From assembly GCA_963575745.1 (NCBI GenBank), contig CAUYUJ010000370.1, positions 129,501 to 193,500 on the forward strand: 64,000 nt of DNA, given 5' to 3'. A program made the position numbers and the translations under genes. The notes beneath the pieces were generated by a model. The model did no database searches. It worked only from the letters and a program-made list of their open reading frames with translations, and was not told the origin of the DNA. The stretch is from Prorocentrum cordatum (lineage: Eukaryota > Sar > Dinophyceae > Prorocentrales > Prorocentraceae). This document shows positions 14,262-24,457 of the stretch, piece by piece. Positions within the stretch are counted from its first letter, which is position 1; every line of letters begins with the position of its first letter.

Positions 14262-14448
14262 ATCGGCTGTGCACCCTATGTGATGCAACATATGTTGTGC
14301 AAGCCATGTTGTGCATTATATGCGGTTCCACCCATGTGGTGCAGGCTATGTAGTGCAATCTAACTGGTGCAACCTATGTGGTGCACTGCCTGTTGTGCAC
14401 TCTTTGTGTTGAACTTCATGTGGTGCAACTGATTTTAACAAACGAGTT
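14262..14448. repeat. 15-bp minisatellite, core TATGTGGTGCAAC
   Basis: About a dozen degenerate copies of a 14-16-bp unit (TATGTGGTGCAACC, TATGTTGTGCAAGCC and variants) lie just before the last satellite anchor. Single copies of the same motif precede other anchors (for example CTATGTGGTGCAATG at 6901), so this is an expansion of a motif already in the satellite spacer. Related 15-bp units recur at 15770-15925 and, inverted, at about 18300-18390. Confidence 0.75.
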
Positions 14449-14749
14449 GACACATCCCGCGCTCTTGCAAACATCCCACCCACCCACCCGCAACTTGGTT
14501 TGCAAAATCTCTCAAGACCGTGACGGTGGGTACCAAATGGCACTTGGCAACGACAGCGACGCCGACGACGACAGCGACAACGACGACGACGACGCCGCCG
14601 ACAACGACTACGACGACACCGACGACGTCTCCAACGACTTCGACGACGCCGACAACGACGACGACGACGCCGACGACGACGATGAAAACGACGACGACGA
14701 TGACGACGCCGACGACGACGACGATGACAACGACGACACCGACGACTTC

Positions 14750-15560
14750 AGGAGGAGGGGTGCGACCCATTGGAGTGTCTAAGATGGCCCAGGATCGCGC
14801 CAAGAAGGCTCCATATGCTGCGGCATGGACTCCAAGATGGCTTATGATCGCTCAAGGTGGCTTCCAACATGCTGCAAAAAGCTCCAACACCGCTCCAAGA
14901 CGGTTCCAAGTGCCCTTGGAGCCCCCCCTCCGAGGTATCCCTCCCACAGCTGCAAAAACCCTTCAACCATCTAAGGACAACTATACTCCAGATTTCGTAA
15001 TAAAAGGGAGGGGGTCTGGACCCTCCAAGACAAGCCATTTCAGACCTCCCCCGTGGGAGAACCCTCCAAAACATCGTCCCCAGACCCCCCCCCAGGCCCT
15101 CCAAGATAGCCTGGAAGAGACCCTCCCCGAAATGAGACCCCCCTCCCTTTATTACGAAATCTGGAGTACTTGTTTTCCTTCTCGCCGTTTGGTTTCGGGC
15201 GGACCTCTGAGGCCTCAAGCTTGCCACAAGAGGGCCCACGAGAGCCCCACGAAGTGCCCCAACATGCCCATACATGCCCTAATACCGCCTCACCAGCGCC
15301 CAAGAGCGACCCACGAGCGTCCCCCAAGGGATCCAAGAGGCAATTGTTCGGCCTCGGTGGTGGGATCAGGGTTCAGGACCTCCCACTATTTTAGCCATGG
15401 GGCCCCAGCTCGCTCCAAGGGGGCCCCATGACTCCCCCAAAGGGCCCCAAGGCTCCCAAAAAGAGTGTCAAGAGTGGTTCAAAAGGAGCCCAAGCGGCAC
15501 CCAATAAGACCCCAGCATGGCTCCCAGAAGATATCGAGCACCCAACAAGAAAGAAGGGTG
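14750..15560. repeat. Dispersed repeat rich in CCAAGATGGCC-type motifs
   Basis: Imperfect short repeats of the form CCAAGANGGCCC, CCTCCAAGA and CCCCAAGGCTCCC recur every 10-20 bp. The same family fills 18826-21360, 55010-55100 and 60240-60800. No coding frame is conserved between copies. The MITE-like element at 14986-15166 is embedded in it. Confidence 0.6.
14986..15166. mobile_element. MITE-like element with 30-bp terminal inverted repeats and TA flanks
   Basis: CTCCAGATTTCGTAATAAAA at 14986 continues into GGGAGGGGGTCT. The right end is its near-perfect reverse complement, ending ATTACGAAATCTGGAG at 15166; the arms differ by one A in a homopolymer. Both ends abut TA (14984-14985 and 15167-15168). 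A TA duplication with a CTCC start is what Tc1/mariner-mobilised MITEs of the Stowaway kind show. There is no internal ORF. It could alternatively be a hairpin of the surrounding repeat family. Confidence 0.65.
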
Positions 15561-16215
15561 GGAAGATCGACGCGCCAACGCGGCCGAAGATAGCCGCCGC
15601 GGCATGGGGAACTGTTCCCGTTCCTTTCTGCGACCCCGCCACGATTCCAACGCGGCTGCTCCAATGCGTGCTCAGGCATTCCCTTGATCATGGCTTCAAG
15701 CCTGGGCACAATTTGTGGATGTATTCGGTTTTCCTTCGATCCTTCTAGTCGGCTGTTATTGCACTGTGAAGTGTGGTGTACGCTGCGTCGTGTAAGCTTT
15801 GTGGTGTGAGCTACGGAGGTGAACACTGCTGGGTGCAAGCTATATGATGGACGCTATGTCGTGTAAGCTAGGCGGTGCGAACTGGAAGTGAAAACCATGG
15901 GGTGTAAGCTACGTGATGCACGGGGCGCCCAAGAAGCGGCACGGGCGACAACGTGGCGAACATCCAATGCACACACACACACACACACCAAGCGGGGGGC
16001 ACGTACGAGGCGGCTCGGGCCCGCACCGTGACGAACACCTGACCCTGGCGCAAGCGAGAACCGTGCCGTGCAGGCACTGCTGAGTGAAGAAACACATAAG
16101 AACCCCTGTGAAAACACTGTTGGGAGAACCTTGCTTGCCATACCCCCCATGATCAAACCACCAAGCAATTATTCGAATCGGCAGAATCCATGGAGTACGC
16201 TTTCATGCACGCCAC
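15561..16215. repeat. 15-16-bp minisatellite and (CA)n, otherwise no gene
   Basis: At about 15770-15925 degenerate units such as GTGTAAGCTACGTGATGC and GTGTAAGCTAGGCGGTGCG recur. They are related to the 15-bp repeat at 14262-14448. An (AC)n run lies at 15969-15988. The rest is unique-looking and has no supported gene. Confidence 0.6.
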
Positions 16216-16218
16216 CAC

Positions 16219-16829
16219 CTAACCCAGAGTCATATGAGACGGAACGGTGGGTTCGGTGGGCACGATGGACGTGCAGAGAAAAACGCCACCACTAGAAGCG
16301 ACTGCTCCTGGCTTCGCCCGCATATCATTCCCTTTGGGATTATGGCTCTCATCATCGAAGGCCTCGATAGTAACGCGGTTCTCCAAATACTTCTTGACGA
16401 TGCTGAGCTCGTGCCTCATCGCGGATACCGCCGAGTGTACACTGGACAAGTCTAGACATTTCACCTCATACAAGAGTTGGTTCAGATGGATGCTCTTGGC
16501 CTCGCCTCTTAAGCGCATGCACCCGTCGACGAACCTGTCGATCGCTACGGTGCCATGCTCGTCTACGCCCCCGAGCATGTTGAAGAACGTATCCACGCTA
16601 GGCATCTCGATTCCCAGGTATCGCAAATAGCTCTGAACCCAGGCGTCCTTGGCGATCTCGGCGAACTCATCCCTGGAGATGGAGCCATCTAGGTCAAAGT
16701 CAAAACGCGCCAACATTTCTTTCAAGGCATGCGCCTGTCCGTTCACCATTCTGCTATATTCGTCAGCCTTGGCAAAATCGTGGGGCTCAGCCAGCTTGAG
16801 GGCGCTCTCGACAAAGATTCCTGTACAGG
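16219..16829 (-). CDS. Voltage-gated cation channel, last exon: end of S6 and C-terminal EF-hands
   Basis: Minus-strand exon ending at TAG (16219-16221). It opens with TGIFVESALKLAEP, the usual end of an S6 helix. About 35 codons on comes FDFDLDGSISRDEF, a canonical EF-hand loop with acidic residues at 1, 3, 5 and 12 and Gly at 6. A weaker second loop (GGVDEHGTVAIDRF) follows, then a region with heptad-like hydrophobics and a low-complexity tail. Two acceptors fit: GGACAG before 16829, which keeps the conserved Thr-Gly, or GTACAG before 16820. The rest of the channel is the exon at 21359-22267. Ca2+ binding to a channel tail is inferred from the motif. No ATG start is expected, since this is an internal or terminal exon. 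Confidence 0.8.
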
Positions 16830-18825
16830 CTGTCCAGAATTAGTGGGTAAACATGAACACGAGAAGGCGATCAACATACACTTCGGTTTTGGCCCGCCCA
16901 GGGGAAACATGAGAGAACTCATAGTTCGACAATTGCAATAGGATCATGCTGAGCGTTGAACGTAAATTAGGATCTGGGGTCTAAGAAAGCACGCAATTTC
17001 AACCGCTGGCCTGTGAGTATGTTCAAGAGCGCGATTCGCCGACCCTTCCGGGGTCTCGAAGCGTGATGGGGCCGAACTCGCCCGAAAAAGTTCGCAGCGA
17101 AGCTGTTGGTCATTCGACAACGGGCCGTTGTCGAATGGGCCGTTGGCGTCGTTCCAGATGTCAGCCATCACGACTGGCAGGTCGACATTTGGGAGCCCTC
17201 TTCTCAGGTGAGCCATCGGCGGCGTGTGGGATTCCAGCCACCCCGATGGGTCAGTCGACCATGGGGCCCCCTTGTCAGATGACCAGTCGGGGCTCGGTGC
17301 CCCCGCCCGGGCTGGGTACCCCCGATGGGTCACTTGACCGCGGGGTCCCACTGCCAAACGGTCCATCGGGACTGCATGCCGCCGCCGTCCCGAGTGGCCA
17401 TCTGATGATCGGGTCCTCATGTCAAGTGAACAACCGGGGCTCCCTTCACCCGTCGGTGCCCGCCGCCCCCGATTTGTCATTGGACAATCGGGCCTCGCTG
17501 TCCAATTGGCAATCGTGGCGCCGTTCCGCCGCTCCCGCCGGGGCTCAGATTGCCAATTCGACAATGAAGTCGACTTGTCAGCTTGGCCACTGGAGCTGAA
17601 GCAACGCCGTGATGCTGGACTCTCCGATCGTGTCAAATTTGCCAACGGGGTTGGACCATGGGGCCACGTTGTCAAATGAGCCACGGGACGGCTTGGACTT
17701 AATTTCAACAGAACCCCTCTTCTCCGTGTTGGCCGGTGTGGGGAAGACTGAGCTAAACTCCAACATTTCGTCCCTGGTACGGTGCGTCTCGCAAAACCCC
17801 TTTAACTTTGGGGGTAGGGGGGCGACGCAATCGATGTTGCTTTGATGTGCTTCGAGACGCGTTCCCCTGGAAAGGGAACGCGACGCTGCGGCCCCGCGGC
17901 CCTCCACGTCGTGAGATTTGCTCTCGGAACAGGACAGGACTGGTCGTGTACATTGCCATAGAACGGGTCCGTTCAAAATCACGCGAGCGATACATAGAAC
18001 TGGTCGATTTCTTGTTGATAAAAAGCAGGTTTTCCCGAAGCAGGGCTTGTACTTGGAGTATCTTACGTGCGTCAAAACAAATTCTATGGATCTGGCGACA
18101 TTTCGAAACTTTGCCGCCTCGTTGCCGCCTCGTGCGCCGGCTGGGTCCAGCGAAGTTTCGCCAGGGTGCACCTCGTGCGCTGGGCGGGTTCGGCGAGACC
18201 TCGCCATGTTGCCATCCATTGCCGCCTCATTGCCGCCTCGTGCGCTAGGTGGATCTGGCGAGGTTTCGCCACGTTGCCGCTCAGTGCCGCTTTGTTGCCC
18301 CTGCTAGCTTGCACCAACTATACTGCAACACATATCTTACACCACATAGCTCGCACCACACATAGATTACACATCCAACATACAAGAAGTTACGGTCTGG
18401 GACCCACGCTAGATTACATTATGTGTTTTCCTTTAGGCCCATCAGTTCGATCGCCAATCCTCTGCTTTACGGGCGAATTCTATGACCAGCTCTATCCAGA
18501 TGTCCCAGCCCCGCGCGTTCAGTATATACATACATCATTGACCATCCTTACAACGGCCCACGAGGCAACAACAGGACAACGCCAAAGATCACCAACGGGA
18601 GAATCCGCAGCACGGGAACCCAAACATGTTTTCCATCAGGGCGCTAGCCACAGCAGACTCATCGTCCCATCATCAACCCACGAGCTTCCTGAAACCTGCC
18701 AGGATGACACCAACATAGATCTTTCAACTCATAATCAAACAAAAAGGGTCGGCGGATATGGCGCAAGCCTGAAGAATCCACGTCTGGAGGTGACGTGCTG
18801 AGTGGCAGCGTTTCCTGAACGCCTT
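16830..18825. repeat. Intron part 1: degenerate minisatellites
   Basis: This lies between the two channel exons and reads as intron. At about 17090-17690 a degenerate unit of roughly 55-60 bp recurs, with motifs such as CCCCGATGGGTCA and TTGTCAAATGAGCC. At about 18090-18300 a roughly 55-bp unit with TTGCCGCCTCGTGCGC and GCGAGGTTTCGCCA recurs about four times. At 18300-18390 there are inverted copies of the 15-bp GTGGTGCAA motif. I could not find the small exon that should supply the missing middle of S6. Confidence 0.55.
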
Positions 18826-21358
18826 AATGCAACGTATCCAATGTACCCGATGATTGCATACTTGCTACATGTTGTAATGTGTCACGTTGTAATGTCTCCC
18901 CCCTACCCCCCCCCCCATGGGGCCACGCCACATCCACCGACCCAAAGGTGGTGGACCCCCTTCTGGGCTTCAAGAACCCCCAGAGCCAATGGAAAATCTA
19001 TGATTTGGGCCCCGTGGCCCTCCCGGGGGCCCAAGAGGGCCTCAAAACGGCTCACGATGGGCTCTAGACGGCCCACGACGGCCCCGAGACGGCCCAAGAT
19101 GACACCAAGAGGGCCCAAAAAGCGCCCGAGACGGTCCAAGAGGGCTCCCAAAGGAGCCCCAATAGCGCCCCCGCAAGCCCAAAATCATTGACTTTCCAGA
19201 AAAAGGGTTGTGAAGGATTTTCGCGTTCTCGTTCTTTTCGACTCCTGGCGACCCAAGCAGCCTCCAAAATCGGCCCATGACGGCTGAAGAAACGCCCGAG
19301 AAGACCCCCAGACGGCCCCAGAGGGCTCCAAGACGGCCCAGAGAGGTCCCCAAGAAGGCCCAAGGGCCCACGAGACGGCCCAAGAGGATCCCAAGAGAAC
19401 CCCCAGGTGGCCGCGAGAGGCCCCCAGTACGGCCTCCGCAAGGGCCAAACGGCGCAATAGCGCCCAATACGGCTCATCAAGACGCCCCCACGAGACTCCC
19501 GAGAACCCCCCAAACGACTTGACTGTGCGTACTCCAGACGTGCACCCCGCGAAGCGACAGGAATCCATGTCCGGAAGTGACGTGTTACTGGAGGCAGGTC
19601 TGCGGATTCTGTAATGCAATGGATCCAATGTATCCAATGGTTGCATGAATTGTGCAGATTGTATTATGCTTCGTTACGATGTCTCCCCCCCTCCCCCCCA
19701 GGGGCCACGCCACATCCGCCGACCAGGATGGCCCCCGCTCCCTTCTGGAGCCCCCAAACGTACATCAACCTATGAAACATCAATGATTGGGGCCCCTGGG
19801 GCCTCTTGGGGATCCAAGAGTGCGTCAAGACGGCCACGATGGCCTCATGACGGGCCAAGACGACCCCAAGACTATCCAAGATGGCCCCAAGAGGGCCCCA
19901 AAAGCTCCCAAGAAGGCCCCAGAGGGCTTCAAGAGGACCCCAAGAGCGCCTCCAGAGGCCCCAATCATTGTTTTTCCTCCGGTTTTTTGAACGGGTTTTA
20001 GCGTTCTCGTCGATTTCTATCCACAGCGGTCCATGACGGCCCAAGCAGCCTCTAAAATGGTCCCAGGACACGGAAGCCCGAATGCAACGTATCCAGTGTA
20101 TCCAGCGATTGCATAACTTGTGCATGTTGCATTCTGTTTCATTCTAATGTCTTCCACCCGACCCCCCCAGGGGCCACGCCACATCCGCCGACCAGGATGG
20201 CCCCCGCTCCCTTCTGGAGCCCCAAAACGTACATCAACCTATGAAACATCAATGATTGGGGCCCCTGGGGCCTCTTGGGGATCCAAGAGTGCGTCAAGAC
20301 GGCCAAGATGGCCTCATGACGGGCCAAGACGACCCCAAGACTGTGCAAGATGGCCCCAAGAGGGCCCCAAAAGCTCCCAAGAAGGCCCCAGAGGGCTTCA
20401 AGAGGACCCCCAAGAGCGCCTCCAGAGGCCCCAATCATTGTTTTTCCTACGGTTTTTTGAATGGGTTTTAGCGTTCTCGTCGATTTCTATCCACAGCGGT
20501 CCATGACGGCCCAAGCAGCCTCTAAAATGGTCCCAGGACATGGAAGCCCGAATGCAACGTATCCAGTGTATCCAACGATTGCATAACTTGTGCATGTTGC
20601 ATTCTGTTTCATTCTAATGTCTTTCACCCGACCCCCCCCAGGGGCCACGCCACATCCGCCGACCAGGATGAGTGTCCACCCCTCCTTCTGGAGCACGTGC
20701 GAAAACCTTTGGGAAATCAGCGATTTGGGCCCCTTGGGGACCTTGGGGGTCTAAGAAGCCGTCAAGACGGCTCAAGATGGCCTCAAGACACGGGCCAAGA
20801 CGACACCAAGACGGTCCAAGATGGCCCCAAGAGGCCCAACCCAAGAAGGCCCAAGAGAGCCTCAAGAGGACCCCCACGAGCGCCTCCAGAGGCCCAAATC
20901 ATAACTTATCCTCCGGTTGTTGGCAGATTTTAGCGTTCTCGCATTTTTCGACTCTCAGGGGCCCATGACGGCTCAGGCGGCCTCCAACATGCCCCCAACA
21001 CGAACCAAGAAACCCCCAAGAGGACCCCAAAACGGCCCAAGAGAGCCCCAAGACGGCCCACAAAGGCCCCCAATACGGTCTTTGAGGCGTCCAAGACGGC
21101 CCAAGGGGACCCCCAAAGAGCCCCAAAGCGGCCGCGAGAGGCCCATAGGACGGCCTCGCGAGGGGCCAAACCGCACAAGAGCGCCTCAAGACGGCCCAAG
21201 ACGGCCCCAAGAGGCCCCAAGAGGTCCCAAAGCAGCCCCCAAGAAGCCCCAAGAGGCGCCCAAGGGGCCTCCAAGAGGCTCCGAAAAGGCTCCCACCAGG
21301 CCCCGCAACGACTGGATTGCACGTGCTCCAGACATGCACCCCGCGAAGCGAAAGGAAT
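18826..21358. repeat. Intron part 2: four tandem copies of a GGCCCC-rich repeat
   Basis: The anchor AATGCAACGTATCCANTGTA marks copies at 18826, 19613, 20081 and 20551. The two middle copies are about 469 bp and nearly identical; the first and last are longer and share extra sequence ending in CACCCCGCGAAGCGA (about 19550 and 21340). Each contains GGGGCCACGCCACATCC followed by dozens of CCAAGANGGCCCC-like short repeats. Minus-strand translation gives runs of LGGLLGPLGAVLG, which is repeat read-through. The last copy ends within a few bases of the channel exon. Confidence 0.8.
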
Positions 21359-22267
21359 CTGTGAAACAGCAACAAACACCACGAAGAGGACTTGCGTGAG
21401 GAAACTCACCTCTGCCATAATTTCATAGAACGGGGACCAATCGTCACCGCCAAAGAGGGTCTTGAACAATGTGAACATGCTGGCCTCCACCGAGCCGTAA
21501 TGCGCCAGGATATCTCCATCCATTTCGTCGCTGGCGTTCCCCGAGCCCAAATAGGCGGCCGCCTGCTGCACGAAGACTAGCGAGAACATGTACATAATCA
21601 CGCACATCATTACCAAGCTCCAAAACAGGGACTGTATTGACCCAGCGATACAAGCCATTATCAAGTGGAGCTCGTGGAATGTCCTGATCACGCGAAGCAT
21701 CCGCAACACCTTGGCCATCTTGAACAGACGTAGTGCCCGCAGCCAGGATGGGGACTGAGATCCCGAATCTCCGAACGAAGCTTCGAACACGATGTCGAAG
21801 ATGCCGTACACAACCAGACCAAAGTCCAGCACATTCCAGCGCATCTCTTTGTTCCAGAAAAAGAACCACCTATGGACGATCAACTTGGACACAAGCTCCA
21901 CACTGTACAAACTCACGAACGTGACTTCGGCCACGCCCATTAGAAGGGTTTGCCCATTCATCGGGTTCCTCACCTGGTAGTTCATCGCGAGGGCCATATA
22001 AATCGCATTGAGGACAATGACGAACGAGAAAAATATCTCGAAACTCCTGCTCATGACACATTCTGCAATATATCCAGTCCGCAAGGGTTCCCTGACGTCA
22101 TGAACGAACCACTGCCAGCGGCGTGCCCAGCGGCACACCCGACTATAAAGCGCTCCTGCCTTTGCGAACGGGCTGAGCGACATCAGTATCTCAAGCAGCG
22201 GCGGCCCTTGTTTCTCATCCTCCTCATCTTCTACCCACACAGAGAAACTAGGCTGGCTCTGCTCGGG
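21359..22267 (-). CDS. Voltage-gated cation channel, exon with S1 to early S6
   Basis: One minus-strand open exon encodes a six-transmembrane channel repeat. S1 is FEIFFSFVIVLNAIYMALA and S2 is VTFVSLYSVELVSKLIVH. S3 is WNVLDFGLVVYGIFDIV. S4 is LRALRLFKMAKVLRMLRVIR, with Arg or Lys at every third position. S5 is SLVMMCVIMYMFSLVFV, and the pore region is FKTLFGGDDWSPFYEIM. The reading then continues as VLFVVFVAVSQ, which looks like early S6. A possible donor (GCAGAG then GTGAGT) at 21410 would end the exon earlier, before S6. The S6-like continuation to 21359 argues against it, or the site is used alternatively. Upstream the frame is open to a TAG at 22268-22270, so an acceptor should lie near 22258-22267. 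N-terminal exons are not in view. Its role would be a plasma-membrane cation channel of the single-repeat protist type; selectivity cannot be read safely. Confidence 0.85.
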
Positions 22268-22270
22268 CTA

Positions 22271-22860
22271 CTCTGCCCCACGCATCTGCCTCACGCGCTC
22301 CCAGACCGATACGCGCCCGTGGTTCGATTGGCTCCGTGACCGAATCCACGCTTCCGGCGGCTTGACGCGGATGAGCTCGTGCTGGTCCAAGAACCTTGGA
22401 CATGCTCAGTGGGGGGCGATGCAGGGGCCGGCGAAGAAGCGCGCACCTTTCATGCGCTCTTGGGCCCCCTCAGGGCTCCGAAGGTGCACGAGAGGTGCAC
22501 CTTTTCTCTTCGCCCCCCCCCCATCGGTTGCCCCTACCTTATTGAAGGGGCCCTGGGACACACAAATGAATACACACAAATCTCAGGATTCCCCATATTT
22601 TCTAGGTTTTCGTCTTCCCCCCCACTTCCCATTTTTTCCCGGGAGTCGACGATTGATTGTGTCTGTGTGCTTCCTTCCCTCCTGACTTGTGCACCGCCCG
22701 GAACCCCACGCTCGGACGAGGCCTGGCGCTCTGCTCGGCGCCGGCCGCGCCGCCATCGCCCTGGGCGCTGGTCCTGGCCGCCAACGTCTGCACGGAGGTC
22801 TGGGCCGCCTGCCCGGCCAGCACCTCCTGGGCCCGACGCTCCGGCAGGGCCTCGCTTCCA
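22271..22860. other. Stretch without a recognisable gene
   Basis: GC-rich sequence upstream of the channel exon. A small perfect hairpin (AAGGTGCAC with GTGCACCTT, loop GAGAG) lies at about 22480-22502. No upstream channel exon was recognised. Confidence 0.35.
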
Positions 22861-23008
22861 GTCTGGCGTGCCCCCCATGCAGGGGAATTGTCGACGAAAA
22901 ATAAAACAAGAATGCAAAACAAAAGCTCCAGAATGGCCAAAAAATGACCCCCAGAGCATGTTTCGACTGTTTCTGAATATTCCCCCTCTGCAGAGGGACA
23001 CGCCCGAC
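22861..23008. mobile_element. Inverted-repeat element, GTCGGGC family, copy a
   Basis: 148 bp. The left end reads GTCTGGCGTGCCCCCCATGC and then TCGACGAAAAATAA. The right end reads GAATATTCCCCCTCTGCAG and AGGGACACGCCCGAC. The reverse complement of the right end matches the left. The interior has the family signature CCCCCAGAGCATGTTTCGAC. Flanks are decayed (right TTGA, left TCCA), so it is an old copy. There is no coding capacity. Confidence 0.65.
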
Positions 23009-23540
23009 TTGAGCCTCGCTCGTCGTGCCGGCGGCGCCGGACAGCTCGGCGCGCAGGACGTCGGCGAGCAGCTGCTGGAGCTCCTCGGCCAGCAGCGAGG
23101 CCACCGGCCTGCCCTGGAGCTGCCCGCGGCGGGGTGGGCCCGGGGGGCGGCGCGCCCCGCTGGGCTCCTCGCGGAGGGGGGGGAAGTTCGGGGGGGCGGC
23201 CTGGCACAGGGGGGGGGGGACACCTCCTCCTCCTCCTCCTCCTCGTCCTCCCTCTGACACATGCAACAGGGACAAGGGTGAGAGCACGGCCATGTGCACC
23301 CTGGTGCATGATGTACCAAGGATCGTGGCAGTCTGGGCAGAAAATGTTTCGGGGGCGGCAAAGAGGGGGGCGTCCAAGAGGGGGGGGTGCAAATAATGGC
23401 CGGCGGCATGTGCGCGGCCCAGCGGGGGGGCCAGGGACGTAATGAAACAAGAAGAGGCGCCATGAAATCTGGGGAAATATCATGGTCCAAGCCATGGTAT
23501 CCCCCCCCCCCCTAGTCATCACCCCCCTCTTTTCTTGGGC
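23009..23540. other. GC-rich stretch without a recognisable gene
   Basis: G- and C-homopolymer-rich sequence with a short (CCT)n at about 23225-23255. Long Pro/Arg frames on both strands look compositional. Confidence 0.35.
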
Positions 23541-23992
23541 GCCCGAGTTATCCGGGGTAACTCGGGTCCGGGGTAACTCGGGTTTGGATTCCCGAAAAAG
23601 GAACCCGAGTTAGCCCTGACCCGAGTTACCCCTGATGATTCGGGGCTCTGGGCGCCCGAGTTATCCGGGGTAACTCGGGTCCGGGGTAACTCGGGTTTGG
23701 ATTCCCGAAAAAGGAACCCGAGTTAGCCCTGACCCGAGTTACCCCTGATGATTCGGGGCTCTGGACGCCCGAGTTATCCGGGGTAACTCGGGTCCGGGGT
23801 AACTCGGGTTTGGATTCCCGAAAAAGGAACCCGAGTTAGCCCTGACCCGAGTTACCCCTGATGATTCGGGGCTCTGGACGCCCGAGTTATCCGGGGTAAC
23901 TCGGGTCCGGGGTAACTCGGGTTTGGATTCCCGAAAAAGGAACCCGAGTTAGCCCTGACCCGAGTTACCCCTGATGATTCGGGGCTCTGATC
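23541..23992. repeat. Four perfect 113-bp tandem repeats with ACTCGGGT dyads
   Basis: Copies begin at 23541, 23654, 23767 and 23880 with no length variation; I see only a GG/GA change next to the start. Within each unit CCCGAGTTA pairs with TAACTCGGG around TCCGGGG, and the motif (A)CCCGAGTTA or its complement occurs about five times. Near-identity shows recent amplification or active homogenisation. No ORF spans it and no function is evident. Confidence 0.95.
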
Positions 23993-24229
23993 TTTTCCGC
24001 CCCCGAATGTTGCCGGCATTGAGGCGAGAGAGCGACTCCGGAACAGACTGCGGGGAACTCTGAGGCGAAGCGGCTGCTGGCTGCCTCTGGACCGGGCGGC
24101 CTCGGGCGGCGGCCTCGGGCTCCCCGCTCCCCTGTGGGAATTTAAAAAATCCTCCTGCGGAATCCTCCCTCGAAGCGCTATTCGGGAACGATCTCGAACC
24201 TCGAGCCTCTACACCGAGGAACTCTTGGA

Positions 24230-24410
24230 TAGTGTGTCGCGGCGGCGGCGGCCCCAGCGACATGCTGTGCTTCGCGAGTGTATCGCGTGTCGCTCCACGC
24301 TCCCGCCTCGGAAAGGCTCGGGACGTTCAAGCCTGGGGACTGGGAGGCGGACAGCGTGTCGCGACGACGCGCCGTGGGCCAGCACCGGCGGAGCGACACG
24401 CCACCCAGAA
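24230..24410. repeat. Dispersed repeat, related to 27640-27830
   Basis: Sequence with GGCGGCGGCCCCAGCGACA, GGACAGCGTGTCGCG and GTGGGCCAGCACCGGCGG recurs in the same order and spacing at 27640-27830 (GGCGGCCCCAACGACGACA, GGACAGCGTGTCGCG, GTGGGCCAGAACCGGCGG). Similarity is obvious but imperfect. It contains small inverted repeats and no ORF conserved between copies. Confidence 0.6.
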
Positions 24411-24457
24411 GCGCCCGACCGCATGGCCCCCCTGACCTTGCCCCTGCTCCCCTTTGG

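Larger units (their letters stand above)
3500..14749. repeat. Eight-unit satellite array with (CGA)n cores
   Basis: Eight tandem units in the same orientation are marked by the anchor CATCCCACCCACCCACCC at 3557, 5023, 6961, 8496, 9910 (variant), 11518, 12880 and 14472. Spacing is 1466, 1938, 1535, 1414, 1608, 1362 and 1592 bp. A typical unit runs: anchor, a short spacer, 200-750 bp of CGA/GAC triplets ending in GGGAGGAGGGAGGACG-like blocks, two related hairpin segments, a spacer around ATGTCCCCGCGTAT, a poly-G stretch, and GTAGAGTCTATTCTC before the next anchor. Length differences come mostly from the triplet blocks. The last unit stops inside its triplet block near 14749. Long Asp/Thr/Arg/Ser/Val frames occur on both strands, as expected of a triplet repeat without stops, and are not genes. 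Confidence 0.9.

Noticed and set aside
3452-14749. Long ORFs on both strands through the (CGA)n satellite
   Set aside because: Triplet repeats without stops give long frames in several registers at once; no start context, domain or conservation between units supports coding.
20930-21358. Continuation of the channel frame beyond the S6-like residues
   Set aside because: It runs into the GGCCCC repeat and yields LGGLLGPLG-type low-complexity sequence; it is intron read-through.
23541-23992. CRISPR-like array
   Set aside because: The units are contiguous 113-bp tandem repeats without spacers, in a eukaryotic context.
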